From the NCBI GenBank assembly GCA_004335635.1, contig QAXH01005325.1, positions 2,559 through 15,642 on the forward strand: DNA of 13,084 bases. The letters are read 5' to 3'. The notes under the pieces were generated by a model that worked only from the letters and a program-made list of their open reading frames with translations, was not told the DNA's origin and did no database searches. This stretch comes from Chloromonas sp. AAM2 (lineage: Eukaryota; Chlorophyta; Chlorophyceae; Chlamydomonadales; Chlamydomonadaceae). Shown piece by piece: positions 1 to 9,269 of the stretch. Positions within the stretch are counted from its first letter, which is position 1. The number at the start of each line of letters is the position of its first letter. Made by a program: the position numbers and the translations under genes.

Positions 1-103
1 CTTTCTTGCTCAGGGTAGGCCAGGGCGGTGCCCATCCCGTTCCGTGTCCTCTGACGGCTTCCCTGGTGTAATTACATATATACAGTACAAAGCGCTATAT
101 ATT
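1..103 (+). repeat. Dispersed repeat, left copy (cut by window edge)
   Basis: Bases 1-71 match 12561-12631 at roughly 90 percent by eye, with no gaps (shared: CTTTCTTGCTCAGGGTAGGC and CATCCCGTTCCGTGT). The match fades but keeps register to about 103 (ATATACAG shared). The copy lies in the exchanger intron after exon 9. It may be part of a retrotransposon family; its left end is not visible. Confidence 0.85.
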
Positions 104-216
104 GAGTATTCTGTACTATAATTCTGCAAAACCGCCTAAAACTCTGCTTGTGACATCTGATTAGAACAAGGCATCAAAGTGATCTGATCCGCTCAAAACG
201 TGAAACCGTTTCTCAC

Positions 217-308
217 CTCATACACAATGTACATCCAGAAGTATGCAAAAACGCTCCAAATAAACGTACAGATGAACACACGGAGCTGCTCAATACGCTT
301 CGTCTGGC
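217..308 (-). CDS. NCX: NCX exon 9 (next membrane helix), gene continues to the left
   Basis: The acceptor is CCTGCTTCCTGCAG and the donor TATGAG|GTGAGA. It is 92 nt, phase 1 to 0. It encodes QTKRIEQLRVF then ICTFIWSVFAYFWMYIVYE, matching the family's RKIKHLRVFFVTAAWSIFAY. The intron that starts at 216 runs to the window edge and contains the dispersed repeat at 1-103; no further exon could be seen in it. Confidence 0.93.
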
Positions 309-1996
309 CTGCAGGAAGCAGGCAGGGCGGTTGACCGAGTCTGCCGACAGGTGACAAGTATAGATACCGTTGACAGTTAAGTTGGACGTGCTTCCCGCTG
401 TGGAAATAAAGCAAGGGGGCCCTCTACTGTGTGTGGCTGGAGTCAATGTGCTTTGGCTTGGTGCAAGCAGTGCACACACAGCAGCCGCTTGTGTAGCTTT
501 ATCGGCATGGTTAAGCACATCATGCCATGGATTAAGGCTTGCCACATGCCTCATACGCTTATTGCAGTGGAATCAACTCTTTTGAACTCTTTACTAACGC
601 TTGTCAATGGAAAGCACGCATAGTTTTCTGGCTGCTGCCCGACTTACCGTAAGCCAGGGATACAGTGCAGACTGCAGTGATGATGAAGAACTGCAAACAG
701 AAACGAGGATCACGTGACAGCTGGTGGGGTCACATGCTAAAACAGTTGAAACCGTGGCTCGTTGACGCTTTGGTGTTGACAACCTCATGGTTCACTTTGT
801 TGCTACTGGTGACAGCGAGGTAGACCCATTCAGACCCTGCATGTCTATTGCATGATTGCCCGGGCATGATTGCTCAGGAAGGGCAAGGAAGCCAATGAAA
901 AAACAAACGCCTGCTCGCCCAATGTCAAATGATAATACACCTACTGGCGCCCCATGGTTAAAGCAAAATGCACGTTACTGCTCTCTGTTTGCCGGTCAAA
1001 AATACGTTTACCATATGCTGCCCACGTGCAAAGCATTGCATAGCCCTTGCCGCAGCGGACTATATCGATTGACCAGCCGTCTCCAGTGAACTCAACTGAA
1101 CCGTAACTACCAACTCAACTGAACCGTGACTACCTGTTAACAAGTAGTGTCAATTGTGCTGTTGTCTGCGGATTTTTGTACGTCAAATGCCCGGCATTTG
1201 AAATGCGTTAAGAGAACGGTCCGGTTACCTATCACTAACCAAACAGCTGATGGATCGACCGTCTGTATTACAAGCATTACTCGAAACCAATATTAAAGAT
1301 TGAAGTAACATCATGGGGAACTGGTTTGTTTTAAACTCACATTGTATGCAGCACTCCCCACGATGCAGGCCGGTCCGAGCTCCCCTGGCTTCTGACCCAG
1401 CGTGGAAATGGTCTCAACAGTCCTGAAACAGCAACAGAAACAGAAAGCCAACACGTGTGGGCAGCGGGCAGGGCGACTAGTGTGTTGACTTGAACTGACG
1501 CAAAGGGCTCATTGGGGAACGTGGTCGTGATTGATTTCGGCCAAGCAATGGTTTAATGTCTGCAGGTGTCACAGATGGCCAAGCAATGAGTGACTCCGAA
1601 AGGCTTGTTGCCAAGAGCTGACTGTCAAGTGCTTGTAAAAACCGAAAGGTGATGTTTGAAAACATGATCATATATAGGGACCAATGCTGTCCGCTCCCAG
1701 ACAGTGACATTCCGATACTGCACAGCCTAACAAGAGCCTACCCTTCAACTCACGCCAATACGATCTCCGGTGCCATTGAGCCCAATGCCATGAAAACTCA
1801 TCACAACCTAACAAACGCTGAGAAAGTTCCTTCCACTCACGCCAGTACGATCTCCGGTGCCGACGTGCCCAGCGCCATGAGCGACAGGTTGGCCACCACC
1901 CAGTTCCACACAGGCTTCTCAACCACCTCTACCTCTGCAATAAAACAGGGGGGAAATCCAGCAGGACTCAGGTGACAATAGAATACATTAACTCCC

Positions 1997-2028
<32 letters not shown>

Positions 2029-4282
2029 GGAGGGAGCAAGCACAGCCACAGGTTCGATCATGGCCTGACCTCTGGAATTTCCAAAGAGTATTCTCAAGCA
2101 AACATCTTTATTGGAATGCGTTCCTGAGCAAGTGCAGTTTGAAGAGAATGTGCACCAGACGACACTGTCAAGTGTTTCGAACTGAAGTGTATGCAAACAA
2201 TCAATCTGACGTACATTAGCTGACAATCACCAGTACACACTTGTAACAGGAAGCCCTTAATTCGTTGAAGGTTAGCCAGAGGGGAGTTTTCAGGGATGTG
2301 ACAGGACTGCATTTTCTAGCCTCTTTGCATCTGGCCCTGCATTCATATGTTTGTTGACTCCAGTCCTCATGTTTGTCTTGGCCATCCAGTCCCCTTTCGA
2401 CGCAAGCCTCTGCCATTTCATGCGGCACAACCGCAAGCTTCTCATGGCAAGTCCGACTGAAGCTTGCCCTGTGCTCAGCCCTGTCTTACCGCTTCGAACT
2501 GAATTCATTACCACACGGGATGGCCCTCCCACCCCCCCTTTCTCTTGCCTCCTCACACCTGGTGCCCTCTATTCTCATTTGTTTCCAGCTGCCCCAAGTT
2601 TCCCATGTTCCAACCCACAATCTGCGATGATCATAGCTTCAGCTGGCCCTGCTTTTCCCCTCCACGCACCTCCTGTCACTGGATTTGTCTCCTTAACCTT
2701 CTTCTTCATCGAAATCATAACCTGCATCACAACAAAGGAAGAGGACGAACCCTATGCAAGGGTCACAATTGCCCCGTGCATATTCAGAGGACGTACACAT
2801 TGTGTAACGGTCGTGAAACAGGGGAACAAGGGTGCCTAATCAAGCCATTACACCAGGAACAAGTAATATGGCCAAGGACGCCCACTCAACCTTTGCAATG
2901 CGAACATGATGTTGTTGGACATAGAGCTCAAACCATCTTCTATTCGACTTGTTGAACAGATGTGAAAAACACTCGCGCTCACATCTGGCTCACACAATGT
3001 GTGCATCACCCCGCCAACACCCAATACATCCCCTTGTTGATTTGTATACGTTGCCAAGTTACGGTGATTGTTAGCACCACAAGGACCCTGAGCACGAACT
3101 GCACTCCATCCCTGCCAGGCAACTGTGTGCAGCTGGCACCTCTCCCTAGCCCCTGTCAGCATTGGTCTCTGACACCATCACTGAACTCTGCACCTGTAGA
3201 AACGTCTTCACATCCCCGACCTGCACCTGTAGAAAGGCCTTTTTTGCAAATCTACGCCTCTAGCACAACTCTGGTGCTCACGCCTATATATATGCCACCC
3301 GCATGCGTGCCAGAAGACTCTCTATTCCAGCCGCCCTTGTTCAGCTGTCTGACAAGACGCACCTCAATCGCAGAGACGAAGATGTCTGCACACAAGCACA
3401 GCAGCAGTCACAACAGCAGGCACAGGCTTGACTAACACACTTAACGAGGTTCTTTCCCCATGTTTAGGCCAAGGCTGAGTCACTATCATGCATGGCCACA
3501 CACTGCTGTTTCTTGATGCGACTGGTATCCAAAGTCAAAGCTTGGGCTGTCATGCTGGCAACTGCTTGTAGACAATGCATTAGCAGAGAAGGCCAGGAAT
3601 TGACTTAGCTTTCTCTTTGGTGGCAATAGACAGAAAACAGGTGCCATCTGACCTTGTCATCCAGTACGGTATATGCCCATGCCATCTCCGTGTAAACACC
3701 ACAAACCTGAGCAAATGCTGATGCCCATAAAGACCCATACGAACGTAATAAGGTACACGACTGCGGACATGTGATTTCAGGGGCATCAATGTGTGGCAGG
3801 TGGCATGGCCTCACCATGCGGCAATTGCAAGTTAGAAACATTGATAGTGCTGATGCAAACTATGACAGGGAAATTCTGTGGGCCCTGCCATTCACTCCGG
3901 CTCTGCCATCCATTCGCGTTCTGCCGACCATTAGAGCACTACCCCCAGAAATACGGTTGCAGAGCCACTCACTAATGAGAGCGGCACGCGGCAAGAGGTT
4001 GAACCCAGGAACCAGAATCCAGGAGTTCGAGCATGAGAGGCGATCGTCCTGCGCGAAGAAAAAAGTACCGCCAAGAAGTCGTGTACGGCAGTCGCACAGA
4101 TAGAATCACTGCTTGCCATGCTGTCTTCAACTCACATTGTATACAATTATGCCTGTGCTTTGCGGTGGATTGACAAGGCAGGAACCATCGATGTCATCGT
4201 AACATTTGCCCAGATTCGCTGCGATGAATTGCTGAACTGCATCAAACGTGGATTGCGCCATGCTGGCGATCAATACTATGAC
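217..4282 (-). CDS. NCX: NCX-type Na+/Ca2+ exchanger gene, spliced, N-terminal half
   Basis: This is a multi-exon gene for a plasma-membrane type sodium/calcium antiporter, which moves Ca2+ against Na+ across a membrane. Nine exons are seen: 4282-4136, 4048-3973, 3760-3707, 3385-3363, 2721-2670, 1934-1841, 1422-1341, 690-648 and 308-217. All introns are GT-AG and all phases match; exons 2 to 9 sum to 516 nt (172 codons). The order of motifs is that of NCX: a Cys-containing outer segment, TM1 (YLITFVWVFMGISICSD), FVSAIEVM, the alpha-1 repeat (WNWVVANLSLMALGTSAPE ... ELGPACIVGSAAYN), a helix (FFIITAVCTVSLAYG) and the next (RVFICTFIWSVFAYFWMYIVY). The acidic residue of APE and the Asn of AAYN, both ion-pathway residues in the family, are present. 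The second half (regulatory loop, alpha-2) lies beyond the left edge. The true start is not settled: an ATG in a good context (GCCAGCATGG) lies at 4261-4259, but upstream exons may exist. CAX and CCX relatives are less likely because of the VANLSLMALGTSAPE pattern. Confidence 0.93.
648..690 (-). CDS. NCX: NCX exon 8 (membrane helix after alpha-1)
   Basis: The acceptor is CTCGTTTCTGTTTGCAG and the donor TTACG|GTAAGT. It is 43 nt, phase 0 to 1. It encodes FFIITAVCTVSLAYG, the counterpart of the family's FIIIALCVYVVP helix, and links by a 339-nt intron to the next exon to give AYGQTKRIEQLRVF. Confidence 0.93.
1089..1134. repeat. 23-bp tandem duplication
   Basis: AACTCAACTGAACCGT(A/G)ACTACC occurs twice head to tail with one mismatch. 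It lies inside the 650-nt exchanger intron between exons 7 and 8. No function is visible. Confidence 0.9.
1341..1422 (-). CDS. NCX: NCX exon 7 (alpha-1 repeat, second part)
   Basis: The acceptor is CTGTTGCTGTTTCAG and the donor ACAAT|GTGAGT. It is 82 nt, phase 2 to 0. It encodes TVETISTLGQKPGELG then PACIVGSAAYN. It corresponds to the family segment GDLGPSTIVGSAAFN, with Tyr for Phe. A 650-nt intron follows. Confidence 0.94.
1754..1934 (-). repeat. 87-bp duplication of the alpha-1 exon end and splice donor
   Basis: The block that ends exon 6 and begins its intron (MALGTSAPEIVLA codons plus GTGAGTGGAAGG and a GTTAGG stretch) recurs 87 bp further along the minus strand. The second copy still reads MALGSMAPEIVLA followed by GTGAGTTGAAGG. 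Plus-strand anchors are CACGCC at 1838 and at 1751. The second copy lies inside the intron; no acceptor in the right phase was seen for it. Confidence 0.88.
1841..1934 (-). CDS. NCX: NCX exon 6 (alpha-1 repeat, first part)
   Basis: The acceptor is TTTCCCCCCTGTTTTATTGCAG and the donor CTGGC|GTGAGT. It is 94 nt, phase 1 to 2. It encodes VEVVEKPVWNWVVANL then SLMALGTSAPEIVLA, the most conserved stretch of NCX proteins; the Glu of APE coordinates Ca2+ in the family. The last roughly 40 nt of the exon and the start of the intron are duplicated 87 bp downstream (see the repeat at 1754-1934). The following intron is 418 nt. Confidence 0.95.
1998..2028. repeat. (AAC)n microsatellite
   Basis: About ten perfect AAC repeats, followed by GGAGGGAGC. 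It lies in the 735-nt exchanger intron between exons 5 and 6. On the minus strand it reads as a run of GTT. Confidence 0.95.
2670..2721 (-). CDS. NCX: NCX exon 5 (basic loop before alpha-1)
   Basis: The acceptor is preceded by CCTCTTCCTTTGTTGTGATGCAG and the donor is AGGAG|GTGCGT. It is 52 nt, phase 0 to 1, and encodes VMISMKKKVKETNPVTG. In the family this is the cytosolic loop that follows SAIEVITS and is rich in Lys/Arg. The phase-1 G joins AG of the next exon to give Glu (TGEVEVVEKP). Confidence 0.9.
3363..3385 (-). CDS. NCX: NCX exon 4 (23-nt microexon)
   Basis: The acceptor is GCTTGTGTGCAG and the donor ATTGAG|GTGCGT. This 23-nt exon (phase 1 to 0) encodes (D)IFVSAIE, the conserved segment right after TM1. 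It is identified by protein homology; the introns on both sides are 321 and 641 nt. Exons this small are easily lost by automatic annotation, and without it the frame of the gene breaks. Confidence 0.88.
3707..3760 (-). CDS. NCX: NCX exon 3 (TM1)
   Basis: The acceptor is ACATGTCCGCAG and the donor TGCTCAG|GTTTGT. It is 54 nt, phase 1 to 1. It encodes VYLITFVWVFMGISICS, a membrane helix that matches the family TM1 consensus (VYF..MVYMFLGVSII). Spliced to the 23-nt exon it reads GISICSDIFVSAIE, the usual GISI.AD.F.SAIE of the family. Confidence 0.9.
3973..4048 (-). CDS. NCX: NCX exon 2 (Cys-rich outer segment leading into TM1)
   Basis: The acceptor has a strong pyrimidine tract (TACTTTTTTCTTCGCGCAG) and the donor is CATTA|GTGAGT. 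It is 76 nt, phase 0 to 1. It encodes DDRLSCSNSWILVPGFNLLP then RAALI, and joining it to the TM1 exon gives RAALIIVYLITFVWVFMG. Animal NCX proteins have a similar Cys followed by a hydrophobic-Pro-Trp segment just before TM1, and the segment here fits that place. The intron to the next exon is 212 nt. Confidence 0.78.
4136..4282 (-). CDS. NCX: Candidate NCX exon 1 (outer N-terminal segment)
   Basis: The acceptor is CACCTGCTGCAG with a CTGAC branch-like motif 16 nt upstream, and the donor is ACAAT|GTGAGT. The exon is 147 nt, 49 codons, phase 0 to 0, and joins the next exon in frame across an 87-nt intron. It begins VIVLIASMAQSTFDAVQQF and ends PPQSTGIIVYN, with two Cys (KCYDD, GSCLV). The Met of SMAQST could be the start codon. 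No family match is recognised in this part; NCX proteins do have a variable outer N-terminus before TM1. The call rests on splice sites, phase and position only. Confidence 0.6.
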
Positions 4283-4619
4283 CTGCAGCAGGTGCTGTCA
4301 GATTCCCATTGCCGGGGAACAAGCAATGGGACCACGAAATCCCAACCGAATCTGGTAACCGTTGTAGCCAAAGTGGAATGCTCAGCTCGGGAGTAGCAGC
4401 CTGTGGTTGAAACGGCTGTGCAGCAACACGGTACCATCCACCACAATGGCAAGCGGAACACTGGGCCCATTTCTAGGTGTGGGGCCTGACGCTGTCAAGG
4501 GAGCTCTTGGATGCCTTGGAATGCACCTGCTTGACGCCTGTGTCGCCAAGAGCCACTGGTTCAGATAGTACAGATTGCATGAACTGTTGCATCTGGACTG
4601 CTGAAGTCGCATCACCTAC

Positions 4620-4682
4620 CCATTGGATTGGGCATGTCCTCTTGGTTAAACCCTAACGGTCGATTGATGAGCTCAAGTGCCG
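4620..4682 (-). CDS. Candidate exon upstream of the exchanger exons
   Basis: The acceptor is CCCTCGCATGCAG and the donor CAATGG|GTAGGT. It is 63 nt, phase 1 to 1. Only one frame is open: ALELINRPLGFNQEDMPNPM. Between it and the exon at 4282 there must be a further exon to adjust phase; possible ones at 4475-4341 are ambiguous. It may belong to the exchanger N-terminus or to another gene. Confidence 0.35.
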
Positions 4683-4989
4683 CTGCATGCGAGGGCACGC
4701 CGGTCCAGCTGGTCCGCCTCAGCACAATGACCACCCTCCAAGCAAGAAGCTACCGATTTGCGCACATGAATTATCAAAGCATCGCTGTCACATGGCGCTT
4801 TACAGATTGTTGTGAGGGTGGCGCAGCATGCTTCCAAACATTCAGTTCGCACACAGCCGCTGAAGCCCTGGATACCAGTCATGCCATTCGCTTGATCTGA
4901 TGTCAATGCTTGGTTCAAAAACTCACAGACATGTTGCATGAGAATGAAGTTTAACCCTGTATTTTCCATTTGTAGATGGAAAACACCTG

Positions 4990-6960
4990 CATGCACGCGT
5001 TAACCATCATGCATGTGTTGGCCAGCCCCTTGCTTTAGCAAACTCGTACAAGGTCCGAAAACACCTCTCACTCACTAAACTGCGGCCGTTACCGCCCCCA
5101 CTCAGGACAATGCAGCAAAAACACGCAACATGTAACCAGAGCTCACTGTGCAGGGGACAACGTCCACAAGACATGTGCAACAAGAACATGAAGGAACTCC
5201 ACAAGTAGAAACGCATGGGCTTGAAGCAACTGAAATGGAGTAACTTGCCAAGCCTGCAAGTTACTTGGTCGGATTATTTGTATCATAGATAAAGCATCGG
5301 ATGCAGGGTCGGATCAGATATCTAAGATGGTTTACTTCATTGTTTTACTTGATGCTAGTTTGCAAATTTTGTTTGTTTACTTGCTTCAAAGAGAGCAAAA
5401 ATCACAAACAACAGACGAGACAAAAAGAAAAGCTTAACTCACCACACACTGGATACCCGTGGTACACTGATTATGATGCACAATCTTTGGAAGCAACGGC
5501 CATGCGCCATGCAGCACGGGTTCTAAGGTCACCTGTCGGTGAGCCATTCGAACCTGGAAGCGTTCAATGACCGTGAGAGTCATATGGGACAATGCTCCGG
5601 GAAATTGCGGTGATGGTATCCGTTCTCACGTTGTCAAAGCCACGCATATGGTTAAATGAGAATACAAAGCAGACATCAAAAGGCACCTAGGCCATCTGTC
5701 GCAACAATGCTGTGGCATTTCAGCAAGGCAACACCCAGGGGTCTATCGTCAGTACCGGGCCAGTAAAACTGAGCCTCACAATTTCAGGTCCTTCCAACAT
5801 CTTGTGCAGGTTCACCTTGGCTATCCAGTATCACATGGCTTCGGAAAGCTTTGTTATTGGATAAGGACCAAGGAGGCCAATCCTGCTCGCAACTCCAACG
5901 CCGAGTAAACGATGCACGTCTTCATGCTTGGTTTCAGGTCCAGTGACCACAATGATTTCCAGGCAGTGGAACAAGGACGAGAGGCCTTCAGGAGAGCCAT
6001 AGACTCTTTTATTCTGCGTACGATGTAAAACCGACGCACACAGGCCGCCCTGGCCTGCTAGCTAGCAGCCGAGCACCTGAAAGGCCTGAATCACACCCAA
6101 CATAGTAAAAGGATAACTAGAGAGGTAGTGAAAGGTCCCTTTTCCTCTCGTCTTTTCCTAGCACGCAATGCGCTAACGATCTAAAATGACGGTCTTGCCT
6201 GCTAGCTGACAGCCAGGAATGTGAGAGGTGAACTGCACACAACATAGAAGGGCTCAACGCGCATTTGCATGCATGCATGAATGTGATCTAGAACTCTTTC
6301 CAAGTAACAGCTTGTGAACCTTCGCTTTCCAGCAAGGCACCCTGGCTGAGACTTACTACGCCCTCTTTAGCTTGAAGTATCGCTTGCTTTGCTCGGCAGG
6401 TTTTGTTGAGCTCTTGAGATCAGTGGCCCTGTGTGCTGATATGCTTCCCTTTTCCTTGCTGTCCACTTTCGTCACTTACTAATCCAAGGTGTATCAGTTT
6501 GCTTAGGAGTATCAGTGGCTAGGTGTGGTTGCCTTCTGGACGGCAGGCCACTCCTGCCAACGCCGTTTTAGAGCCGTACTCAAGCCCAGTGCCATCATCA
6601 GTGCAGCTCCAACCTGCACGGTGCAGACGCCATAATGGTGCATGACGGTCATGCCTGCTTGCTTTGCTCCACTGTCAGTCGTGTTACTTTCCCACTGCCA
6701 CCAGATATGGTGTGAAACTCCATGCTCTCCTGTTGCTTAGAGTTTGTCATGAAGGTATCCAGCCTGTGGCAAGTTCGCCCTCACTGCCCTCATGTAATCA
6801 ATGTATATCAACTGAAGTAAGTAGAAAAAACTGCTTTGTTGGCGGCGCACAGGTTGGTGCTGAGGTCGCCATTGGCGTGTGCGAGAGCATCACTGGCAGT
6901 GGCCTGAACTGCAAATGGTATAAGTATCAAATATATACAATGCAACGGCACAGTCACAAT
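4990..6960. other. Stretch without a supported gene
   Basis: Nothing here could be assigned with confidence. It holds the 6053-6247 repeat pair, a TGCATGCATGCATG tract near 6268-6282 and a minus-strand frame at 6013-5831 (RVYGSPEGLSSLFHCLEIIV) that stays protein-like in the same frame past several stops. It may be intron or intergenic sequence. Confidence 0.5.
6053..6247. repeat. Imperfect direct repeat pair
   Basis: GCCTGCTAGCTAGCAGCC...CACACCCAACATAG at 6053-6105 resembles GCCTGCTAGCTGACAGCC...CACACAACATAG at 6197-6247. The ends match well and the middle poorly. It lies in a stretch without any convincing exon. Confidence 0.55.
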
Positions 6961-7174
6961 GGCCCGCTCACAGCGGAAGCACCGGTCTGACGGCAAACCA
7001 TTTTCTTGGTGATGGGGGTTGGGTTCAACTGACTGCCCCCCTTCTCGTTGAGTCCAGATCTTGCATACCGCAAATTGTGTGCATGTGCATTGTCACTCCT
7101 TTCACTCACTGCTTTGTCACGCCTTTCCTGCATCCACACATACTGTATGTGCATGGTCTGTGCCAGGTCCTCAC

Positions 7175-7223
7175 CTGTAGGCAAAGCGCATAAGCCCCGC
7201 CAGCAGTCCCAAAAAGGAACAGC
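7175..7223 (-). CDS. Weak candidate exon, hydrophobic
   Basis: The donor CTACAG|GTGAGG is strong; the acceptor ATGCTCCGCAG is only fair. In phase 2 it encodes LFLFGTAGGAYALCLQ and would follow 7703-7645. All three frames are open, and a longer frame continuing to about 6975 (QERRDKAVSERSDN) is a competing reading. Confidence 0.25.
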
Positions 7224-7644
7224 CTGCGGAGCATTGGTAAGGTGCAATGTTCAAGGCCGCATCTTCTGTCACTGTGCAGTCGTGTGCATGCATCATGGGA
7301 CCCACGGCGTGCCACAGCATCAGCGGCAAAGCCCCCCTTGCAAGTCACCCCAGCCGCAGCACACCGGGTGAGCAAGCCACGTTGGAGCCATGATGACGGC
7401 AGGAACAGGTGTGTACGGGGCTAACAATAGGGTTCCCCACACGCAACTAGCGTAAACAATGCACTCGTTGCATGTGGCTGGATGCCGTCCTAGAGACCAG
7501 CTCTGAGCAAGAGAGGGGTAGGAAAGGCGAAACAGCAGGCCTGCCTACCTACCAGAACGATTGCCATCGGCATTATTTGTAGCTGATGGCACAGTGTGCA
7601 GGTTGCTGGCGCTCGTTCCCTTTTCTTTCAACTACTTCACCTAC

Positions 7645-7703
7645 CAGAACGAATCCTGGGTCACAGTGACGGTGTTGTAGAAGCTGTTCATACGCAGGCG
7701 TGC
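7645..7703 (-). CDS. Candidate exon, unrecognised
   Basis: The acceptor is very good: a CACTAAC branch-like motif, then CTGTCTGCCTCTGGTGCTTGCAG. The donor is TTCTG|GTAGGT. It is 59 nt. In phase 0 it encodes ARLRMNSFYNTVTVTQDSF (ending phase 2); in phase 1 TPAYEQLLQHRHCDPGFVL is open too. The phase-0 reading extends the chain from 8502-8416 (GWVQARLRMNSF). The splice sites are convincing, the frame less so. Confidence 0.45.
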
Positions 7704-8415
7704 CTGCAAGCACCAGAGGCAGACAGAGTTAGTGCAGCAGGCGTACTTGCATAGACCAGGAGCATCGCACACATGTGCATGAAGGGCAGGCTGAGGTCAC
7801 CCTCATACCCCAAAGCTATGTAGATTGGTGTTTGATAGCATCGCTGCAAGGCGTGTCCGCCACGGACAGGTTCTCGGTTGCTTGAGAGTTGAGCCACACG
7901 GGAAGCACAATCTGTTATCATTAGCAAGTTAACCCCAGGTTACCGATGTTCTGCAGATTGTAAAGGAAACACGCCTAGTGAACTGTAAGCTATCTTTCAG
8001 CTGGTTGCAAATGTTGTGCGTAATTGCTCGGCCTCAGCACCTGCACCGACCGGCGGCCTTTTTCGCTCTTTCTTCCTTCAGCTGATGTTTGGAAGTTTAC
8101 TGATTTCCAATATTGCAGGGCATACAAAGGTGTTTTGCAGCAATCAGCCATAAGACAAACAAAACGCAGTAGATTCGCCAATAATCACACTCAACGCTGC
8201 TGTCAATCATCTCTGTGCAACTGTGGAAACACCTGGGTGCACCATGCTGTCAGTGTTCAGCACAGTCAATGCACGTCCGTTGCACTTGCCAGCTATACAC
8301 TACTAGAGCGTCACTACGTAATTAACACTGTACTTCATGTCAGTGGCTTGGGTTCACAACAATGAATGCACATCGATGTACGGATTGTATGTCATGTCAG
8401 CTTGCATAGCTTTAC

Positions 8416-8502
8416 CTGTACCCATCCCGCCAGCTTTGAATCTGGGTTGAACGTGTCATAGCAAGGAGTGCTTCCAGGCAGCACTCTGCCATCAGCGCTA
8501 AT
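8416..8502 (-). CDS. Candidate exon, unrecognised
   Basis: The acceptor follows a long pyrimidine tract (TTTCGTTTTTCTGCTTCTTCAATGCAG) and the donor is GTACAG|GTAAAG. It is 87 nt, phase 0 to 0. It encodes ISADGRVLPGSTPCYDTFN then PDSKLAGWVQ. A second frame (LALMAECCLEALLAM...) is also open, so the frame is not proven. In phase 0 it joins 10449-10288 upstream and 7703-7645 downstream. Confidence 0.5.
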
Positions 8503-9045
8503 CTGCATTGAAGAAGCAGAAAAACGAAAGAAAAGAGAAAATGAAGCAGATATAGAGTAATAGAATCTGCATGTCAGATACCTGTCTGCATGTGAGCAGC
8601 AGTGTATTCCTAGGCTATTCCAATCAAACTGTCCCTGCTGATCTGGAGGTAGTGCACAAGAGCAGAGCACACTAGACCAGGTAACAGCTGCACCACTCCT
8701 CTCATTGATCACGGTTCAACCAGAAGCCTGTGGCCAAACAAGATCTGGTGCACATGACACAGTGACATATTTGGCAAAACAGCGACATTCTTCCTAAGCA
8801 ACTACTGGGCGGTAAGCAATGGAGGCAAGGAAAGTGGCAGAGATCCTTGACCACCATGCAATGGTAGTCATTTGTTTTGCATGCAGCGTGCACTCCCTCA
8901 CACATGGCAGTTGTTTAAGTGCATGTCTAAATGCATGCACCATTTCACTGGTCATGGCCTGTCATGGTTCACCCCACGGTGAGACCAACCAAGCAGGCGC
9001 TTAGCCCCAGTCACCAACACAAAAAGCGAATTCGTCATTTTTTCA

Positions 9046-9234
9046 TTCATGGCAATCGCACCCACATGCTCGTTCATGGCAATCGCACCCACATGCTCGT
9101 TCATGGCAATCGCACCCACATGCTCACTCATGGCAATCGCACCCACATGCTCATTCATGGCAATCGCACCCACATGCTCATTCATGGCAATCGCACCCAC
9201 ATGCTCATTCACGGCAATCGCACCAACATCCTAA
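9046..9234. repeat. Minisatellite, 27-bp unit, 7 copies
   Basis: The plus-strand unit is TTCATGGCAATCGCACCCAC followed by ATGCTCR. Units 1 to 6 are almost identical; the seventh (9208-9234) is the most diverged. Because 27 is divisible by three, several frames are open through the array, which explains spurious ORFs (MAIAPTCSF and NEHVGAIAM repeats). On the minus strand each unit contains GTGGGTGCG. Confidence 0.95.
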
Positions 9235-9269
9235 AAAACACGCATTCAGTCGTCACTTACCGCTCCATT

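Noticed and set aside
2848..2852. TGTAA on the minus strand, the poly(A) signal of green algae.
   Set aside because: It lies in the intron between exons 4 and 5 of the exchanger, so it is not the gene's 3' end.
2351..3435. Two plus-strand ORFs of 162 and 157 codons (2351-2839, 2962-3435).
   Set aside because: They run antisense to exchanger exons and introns in a pyrimidine-rich stretch where plus-strand stops are rare, have low-complexity composition and resemble no known family.
3464..3561. A minus-strand exon (ASMTAQALTLDTSRIKKQQ, then a TAA stop) that follows the TM1 exon in perfect phase and would end the gene.
   Set aside because: The conserved continuation of TM1 in the family, DIFVSAIE and then VMISMKKK, is found in other exons further on, so this segment is intronic. 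It shows that phase and splice sites alone can mislead here.
3815..3859. A 45-nt minus-strand exon (CISTINVSNLQLPH) that fits between 4048-3973 and TM1.
   Set aside because: It would leave a 54-nt intron, and joining 4048-3973 directly to TM1 gives the better match to the family (RAALIIVYLITF).
4118..4396. Plus-strand ORF of 92 codons (IRCDELLNCIKRGLRHAGDQ).
   Set aside because: It is the antisense of the minus-strand exon 4282-4136, which has the better splice sites and joins the exchanger in frame.
7809..7911. A minus-strand exon IVLPVWLNSQATENLSVADT that continues in frame to 7703-7645 except for one TAG.
   Set aside because: The TAG could suggest a reassigned stop codon, but Gln is spelled CAG or CAA throughout the secure exons and no TAG or TAA occurs in them, so an alternative code is not supported; the exon is left out.
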